Part shown: in pieces, positions 6,006 through 8,992 of the stretch
Position numbering within the stretch: position 1 is the first letter of the stretch
How the letters are laid out: the number at the start of each line of letters is the position of its first letter
NCBI RefSeq assembly: GCF_021811875.1
Contig: NZ_JAJBJD010000028.1
Location: 1-8,992 of the forward strand
Source of the DNA: Candidatus Bandiella numerosa
Lineage (GTDB): Bacteria > Pseudomonadota > Alphaproteobacteria > Rickettsiales > Midichloriaceae
Direction: 5' to 3'
Length of the DNA stretch: 8,992 nt
Made by a program: the position numbers and the translations under genes
Notes under the pieces: generated by a model
What the model saw: only the letters and a program-made list of their open reading frames with translations
What the model was told of the DNA's origin: nothing
Databases searched by the model: none

Positions 6006-6938
6006 CTAACCCCAATATCTGTCTTCTTCATCTAGAGATTGAATTGTAGTATCATCAGAAAAGCAATGTCTATCATCAGCTGCAGTAGCAATTTTATGAA
6101 GTAACTCATACATTGAATCATCTAAATCCTTTTTGTTTTTATATTCTACCTTTAAAATATATTCTCCATCACCAAGTTTTTTATAAGCAGAATCGTAATC
6201 AGGGAGAATCCAACTTTCAATTTCCTCAATAACTTTCTTTTTCCCTCTTACATATTTTGTATTGTTTTCTATATTTAAAGAAAGTTTAACTCTCATGAAT
6301 TTTTTATGATTGTCCAAATCAGCATTATTTTTCTTTTTATTTTTCATATTGCGAACTTTAATAAAAGAAAAGAGAGTAGGGTAGGTGACACCTAGAATTT
6401 TAGAGATAGAAAGCATTGATACCTTTTTATCTAGTAACTCTTGAATTTGTTCTTTATGAGGTTCTAATTTAGATTTGCCAGCTCCTTTAGGTCTACCAAG
6501 CTTAACTCCTTGGGCTTTTTTTGCAGCAAGTGCTACTTTTGTTCTGTCACTAATTAAATCTCTTTCAAGTTCTGCAAATAACCCAAACATTGTAATTGAG
6601 ACCTTAGATTGGATAGAGTGCTTATTTTGCAAATTGATACCTTCCTTGATAGTAATAAGCTTTACTTTTTTTTCAATTAAGCAATTAACAATTTTTAAAA
6701 TTTCTGAAAGACTTCTACCCAGTCTTGATAATTCAGTAATGATTAAAATATCATTTTCTTGAAGAGTAGCAAAAACTTCATTAATTTTTCGCTCATTTTG
6801 ATTTTTTCTTGAAGAAATTTCAACTTCTATAAATTTATCAACAATAAAACTGTTTTTTCTAGCAAATTCATTAATAGAATTTTTTTGATTTTTTAAATCT
6901 TGCAAAGAAGTAGAGATTCTAATATATCCTAAGATCAT
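6006..6938 (-). CDS. Serine recombinase (resolvase/invertase type) with extra C-terminal domain
   Basis: A 310-residue DNA recombinase. The resolvase domain (1-145) has Y5-IRIS-T10 with catalytic Ser9, SRLGRS (71-76) with the active-site Arg72 and Arg75, and FAELERDLI (121-129) leading into the long E helix. A hinge GRPKG (148-152) precedes a helix-turn-helix (about 161-195). Normal resolvases of about 185-200 residues end there. This one continues about 110 residues, and the section 215-310 is compact with VRGKKKVIEEIESW, EYILKVEY and a terminal YWG. From memory the extension resembles small free-standing proteins found on mobile elements, but this is unverified. Its ATG overlaps the vapC stop by one base (TAATG) and it lacks its own ribosome site, so it is translated by coupling. 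Likely roles are multimer resolution, inversion or element excision; no crossover site was identified. Confidence 0.85.
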   Translation of the reverse strand: MILGYIRISTSLQDLKNQKNSINEFARKNSFIVDKFIEVEISSRKNQNERKINEVFATLQENDILIITELSRLGRSLSEILKIVNCLIEKKVKLITIKEGINLQNKHSIQSKVSITMFGLFAELERDLISDRTKVALAAKKAQGVKLGRPKGAGKSKLEPHKEQIQELLDKKVSMLSISKILGVTYPTLFSFIKVRNMKNKKKNNADLDNHKKFMRVKLSLNIENNTKYVRGKKKVIEEIESWILPDYDSAYKKLGDGEYILKVEYKNKKDLDDSMYELLHKIATAADDRHCFSDDTTIQSLDEEDRYWG

Positions 6939-7336
6939 TAATCACAAGGAGTAAAGAGATTGTTATTAATGGCAGATTTATCAAAAGAAAAAGTCTGCTT
7001 ATATCCCAAATTATAATTAAGTTTAGAAATAAGAGAATCAGAAAAATCTGTATTTTTAAGTTCATATTCTTCAAGAGCGAGCCAAAGCACGTTATGATAT
7101 TCAAAAGCAAATTCTTCAGTAGAAAGTATAATTCTAATAGTTGATGAGATTTGTTGTTGAGTGTATTTATAACCTTTTTCTAAAACCCAGATAAATTCAC
7201 ATAAAACAATATTATTTATAAAAATAGATTGGGGTTTATTGTTATAAATTGCCAATAAGTTTTCAGCAGCTTCGGCTTGTTGCAGATCGTCTTGAGTTAT
7301 ATACCTGACAAGAATGTTAGTATCAATTGCGATCAT
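6938..7336 (-). CDS. vapC: VapC-type PIN-domain ribonuclease toxin
   Basis: A 132-residue PIN-domain protein. PIN toxins cut specific RNAs, often initiator tRNA or the 23S sarcin-ricin loop, using a metal-binding acidic cluster. The expected residues are present: Asp5 in IDTN (4-7), Glu47 in LCEFIW (45-50), Asp97/Asp100 in DFSDSLI (97-103) and Asp119 in FSFDK (116-120). The length is usual for the family. The start abuts the stop of the antitoxin gene with no spacer (TAAATG), and its own stop overlaps the recombinase start by one base. The target RNA cannot be told from sequence. All catalytic positions are intact, so it is probably active when freed from the antitoxin. Confidence 0.88.
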   Translation of the reverse strand: MIAIDTNILVRYITQDDLQQAEAAENLLAIYNNKPQSIFINNIVLCEFIWVLEKGYKYTQQQISSTIRIILSTEEFAFEYHNVLWLALEEYELKNTDFSDSLISKLNYNLGYKQTFSFDKSAINNNLFTPCD

Positions 7337-7570
7337 TTACTTATTTTTAATAATTTCATTCATTTCATCGCAAGATAATGTTTTATCAGGCTTAGGAAGA
7401 AATCCTTTTAAATCTCTCAGAGATTTATTAACTGGGAGCATAATAATAGAATCACCCTTATTAATGAACTCAAATTTATTACTAGCTTTTAGTCGTAGTT
7501 TATTTCTAATAAGTGCAGGGATAGTTATCTGTCCTTTTTCATTCATAGTAGAGTATAAAGACTTTTCCAT
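7337..7570 (-). CDS. vapB: VapB/AbrB-fold antitoxin
   Basis: A 77-residue antitoxin from ATG 7570. The open frame extends to 7651, but the upstream 27 codons are an untypical Tyr/Leu-rich stretch over the predicted promoter. The family normally begins a few residues before the SpoVT/AbrB swapped-hairpin domain. That domain is clear: MNEKGQITIPALIRNKL (9-25), then an FEFINKGDSIIMLP strand pair (33-46). The tail (about 47-77, KPDKTLSCDEMNEII) would wrap the VapC active site. Expected roles are neutralising VapC and repressing the operon. It stops directly before vapC. No good ribosome site is seen before either possible start. Confidence 0.82.
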   Translation of the reverse strand: MEKSLYSTMNEKGQITIPALIRNKLRLKASNKFEFINKGDSIIMLPVNKSLRDLKGFLPKPDKTLSCDEMNEIIKNK

Positions 7571-7591
7571 AAGAATAATGTATAAATTAAC

Positions 7592-7624
7592 ATATAGTAT
7601 ATATTTATAGCAATAGAAATATAA
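7592..7624 (-). promoter_or_regulatory. Weak predicted promoter/operator of the vapBC-recombinase operon
   Basis: On the minus strand TTATAT (7624-7619), 17 bp, TATACT (7601-7596). The -10 sits in the near-palindrome ATATAGTATAT (7592-7602), where an AbrB-type antitoxin could bind. The -35 is poor. In such AT-rich DNA this is only a suggestion. Confidence 0.25.
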
Positions 7625-7810
7625 TAGCAACCAGTTATTAAGTAGATGCACTACAAAAAAACAAAGTGTAGTAATATCTCTTAATTAAGGGTAAAATAAG
7701 AGCAAAAATTAGAGTAAAAAAGAACTTTGTTTAAGAAAAGGTAAAAAGCTATTTATACTTTATAATAATAGACAAGAAAAAGCAACTATTCATTGGTAAA
7801 TAATCTCTTT

Positions 7811-7832
7811 ATAAAACGGCCGTTTCTTTTTT
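7811..7832. terminator. Possible terminator between fic and the vapBC operon
   Basis: AAACGGCCGTTT (7814-7825) is a perfect 12-bp palindrome just after the fic stop. On the plus strand CTTTTTT follows it, giving a short hairpin plus T run. On the minus strand, where fic is read, only TTATA follows. The usable stem is just 4 bp with a GGCC loop, so function is doubtful. The rest of 7652-7810 shows nothing I can name. Confidence 0.3.
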
Positions 7833-8814
7833 ATAACATGAACTTGTATTTTGCCTGATTGAATCTCCCTTTTTTAAATAAAACATTTTTTTCTATACCT
7901 TCTTTTAAATCCCTGCTAGCTGTTGCCGAAGAAATATCTTTATGTAAGATTATATACTCCTTTCTAGTAAACCAGTCTTTTAAATACTCCTTAGCATAAT
8001 TTAGCCTTTCTGCAACAGTATTAATTTGCGAAGTTATAGTTTCTGTGTACAGTTTTAGAGTTATTAAAATTTGTTCTAAAGAAAACTCAATAAATACAGT
8101 AGATTCTCCATTTTGATCACATACTCCCAGAGACTCATAATACTGTTCTTGATTTTGCTTAATGATAAATTCTACAGGAATGTACCCAAATATTTGATTT
8201 TCCCTCATTAGTAATAGTTGCTGCCACAACCTTCCCATTCTACCGTTCCCGTCTAAAAATGGGTGTATAAACTCCATTTCATAATGAAATATACACGCTT
8301 TTAACAGCCATGAAGTCTCTTTATCGATTTTTAAAAAGTTAAATAAGTTTTCCATTAAACTGGCAACTCTTTTAGCTGGTGGCGCTATATGTGCCAATTT
8401 TTGTTTTTTAAAAATACCAACCCCAGTAATTCTCCATTCGCCAACTGTATCCAATAAATTTTTCATAAGTAGAGCATGGGCTTCTTTAAAATCCTGTATA
8501 TCCAAGGGGTTCCATATATGAAGTTTACTATAAACTTCAATAGCATTTTTTACTTCTATTATATCCTTTTTTGGCGCCAAAACCCTCTTTGCATTAATAA
8601 TAGAGGTAATTTGCTTTTCATTAAGCATGTTACCTTCCATAGCGAGAGATGCTTGAATTGTCTGAATCATATTCTTGCGACGTAGCTCTATAGGAGGAGG
8701 TGATAATTTAGCTCCCTTCAATAGTCCAAGCTCATGTCCTATCTTATGAGAAAGAGTTAAAATTTTAGAGGTAATTTTAAAGGGAGGATAATATTTCATA
8801 AGTGATAGTATCAT
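7831..8814 (-). CDS. fic: Fic-family AMP-transferase (class II, with C-terminal winged helix)
   Basis: A 327-residue protein that would transfer AMP or another nucleotide part to target proteins. The active-site motif HPFLDGNGRMGR (184-195) is complete, with catalytic His184 and Arg192. The inhibitory helix motif SLAMEG (56-61, S-x3-E-G) lies before the Fic core, making it class II and self-inhibited; Glu60 would block ATP. The target-docking flap is near GIFKKQKLAHIAPP (133-146). Residues about 275-325 (FTRKEYIILHKDISSATASRDL) form a winged helix, suggesting DNA binding. Two starts are possible: 8814, inside a 30-bp palindrome, or Met6 at 8799, one base after it, beginning MKYYPPFKIT as relatives do. 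Neither has a ribosome site. It may be a toxin, an autoregulated modifier or a host effector; no secretion signal is visible. Confidence 0.87.
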   Translation of the reverse strand: MILSLMKYYPPFKITSKILTLSHKIGHELGLLKGAKLSPPPIELRRKNMIQTIQASLAMEGNMLNEKQITSIINAKRVLAPKKDIIEVKNAIEVYSKLHIWNPLDIQDFKEAHALLMKNLLDTVGEWRITGVGIFKKQKLAHIAPPAKRVASLMENLFNFLKIDKETSWLLKACIFHYEMEFIHPFLDGNGRMGRLWQQLLLMRENQIFGYIPVEFIIKQNQEQYYESLGVCDQNGESTVFIEFSLEQILITLKLYTETITSQINTVAERLNYAKEYLKDWFTRKEYIILHKDISSATASRDLKEGIEKNVLFKKGRFNQAKYKFML

Positions 8815-8829
8815 ATGATACTATCACTT
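8800..8829. repeat. 30-bp perfect palindrome at the fic start, likely double operator
   Basis: Two arms of AAGTGATAGTATCAT meet in reverse complement with no spacer. Each arm holds TGATAGTATCA, itself a near-perfect palindrome around one G, so the element is two tandem 11-mers of form TGAT-N3-ATCA separated by TA. The upstream fic ATG (8814) is at its centre. It sits immediately before the alternative ATG (8799). It is probably an operator, perhaps for the Fic winged helix itself. In RNA it would form a long hairpin hiding the first ATG. Confidence 0.6.
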
Positions 8830-8839
8830 TCAATACCTA

Positions 8840-8868
8840 GTTATACTTTGTAAATAACTTTATTTAAT
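8840..8868 (-). promoter_or_regulatory. Predicted fic promoter
   Basis: On the minus strand TATAAC (8845-8840) is a good -10. The hexamer 17 bp upstream, TTAAAT (8868-8863), is weak and straddles the end of the group II intron. Start near 8833 would place the palindrome at the very beginning of the transcript. Confidence 0.3.
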
Positions 8869-8992
8869 CGAGTAGAGAGGCGCATTGCAGCACCTCGCTC
8901 TCACACCACCGTACAAGCGATGTCGCATAGGGCGGTTTCAGATTTGTGTTTACCAAAAGCAGAGTACATAGAGAAGAGATTAATCTTCTCAA
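8867..8992 (-). mobile_element. Group II intron, 3' end (domains V and VI), running off the window
   Basis: On the minus strand CCGCC (8935-8931) pairs with GGTGG (8910-8906) around CTATGCGACATCGCTTGTAC, giving the domain V hairpin. The flanking words GAAACCGCC and GGTGGTGTGAGAG are typical of bacterial group II introns. Next, GAGGTGC (8896-8890) pairs with GCGCCTC (8883-8877) as domain VI, and CTACTCGAT gives a normal intron end near 8867, with A of CTA as likely branch point. The reverse transcriptase gene would be further right, outside the window. The exact 3' splice site could differ by a few bases. Domain V and VI pairings are seen; mobility is not testable here. Confidence 0.75.

Noticed and set aside
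7571..7651. Upstream extension of the antitoxin gene to 7651
   Set aside because: The added 27 residues are Tyr/Leu-rich, unlike AbrB/VapB starts, and cover the likely promoter.
1..8992. CRISPR arrays, tRNA and rRNA genes
   Set aside because: No regularly spaced repeats of CRISPR size, and no tRNA-like cloverleaf or rRNA signature words were seen on either strand.

Overview
The window is about 75-80% A+T and reads as the core of a plasmid, or a plasmid-derived segment, in an AT-rich Gram-negative bacterium. The genes fit an intracellular symbiont or pathogen, with Rickettsiales-like alphaproteobacteria as the first guess and Legionella-like or chlamydia-like hosts as alternatives. The basis is base composition, the style of the replication initiator, the ParA with an N-terminal helix-turn-helix, the BacA/SbmA-type transporter and the density of mobile-element debris. 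No 16S rRNA, tRNA or other taxonomic marker is present, so the host remains an inference.

Layout, left to right. (1) 1-94 is the C-terminal end of an IS256-family transposase, followed by a likely inverted repeat. (2) 164-3187, minus strand, holds a winged-helix plasmid replication initiator followed 36 bp later by a full-length ABC transporter of the SbmA/BacA-YddA type. (3) 3188-3479 is the divergent rep/par control region, with overlapping opposed promoters, an inverted repeat, a plus-strand terminator and very AT-rich DNA. (4) 3480-5283, plus strand, is an overlapping parA-parB pair, followed 15 bp downstream by a GC-rich perfect palindrome that is a good parS candidate. (5) 5284-6005 is a gene-free stretch with remnants of an ISAs1-family transposase and an IS21-like end. 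(6) 6006-7570, minus strand, is a compact operon of a VapB/AbrB-type antitoxin, a VapC/PIN toxin and a serine recombinase with an extra C-terminal domain. The genes abut or overlap by one base. (7) 7831-8814, minus strand, is a class II Fic protein with a C-terminal winged helix. Its start codon lies inside a 30-bp perfect palindrome. (8) 8867-8992, minus strand, is the 3' end (domains V and VI) of a group II intron running off the window.

How the genes fit together. Rep, ParA, ParB and the candidate parS give replication and partition. VapBC and perhaps Fic give addiction or host interaction. The serine recombinase could resolve multimers or move the segment. The BacA-like transporter is the one clear cargo gene, and related proteins import peptides and protect endosymbionts from host antimicrobial peptides. 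No wholly new enzyme system is obvious. The most informative leads are the rep/par control region, the candidate parS, the double operator over the fic start, and the recombinase fusion coupled to VapBC.
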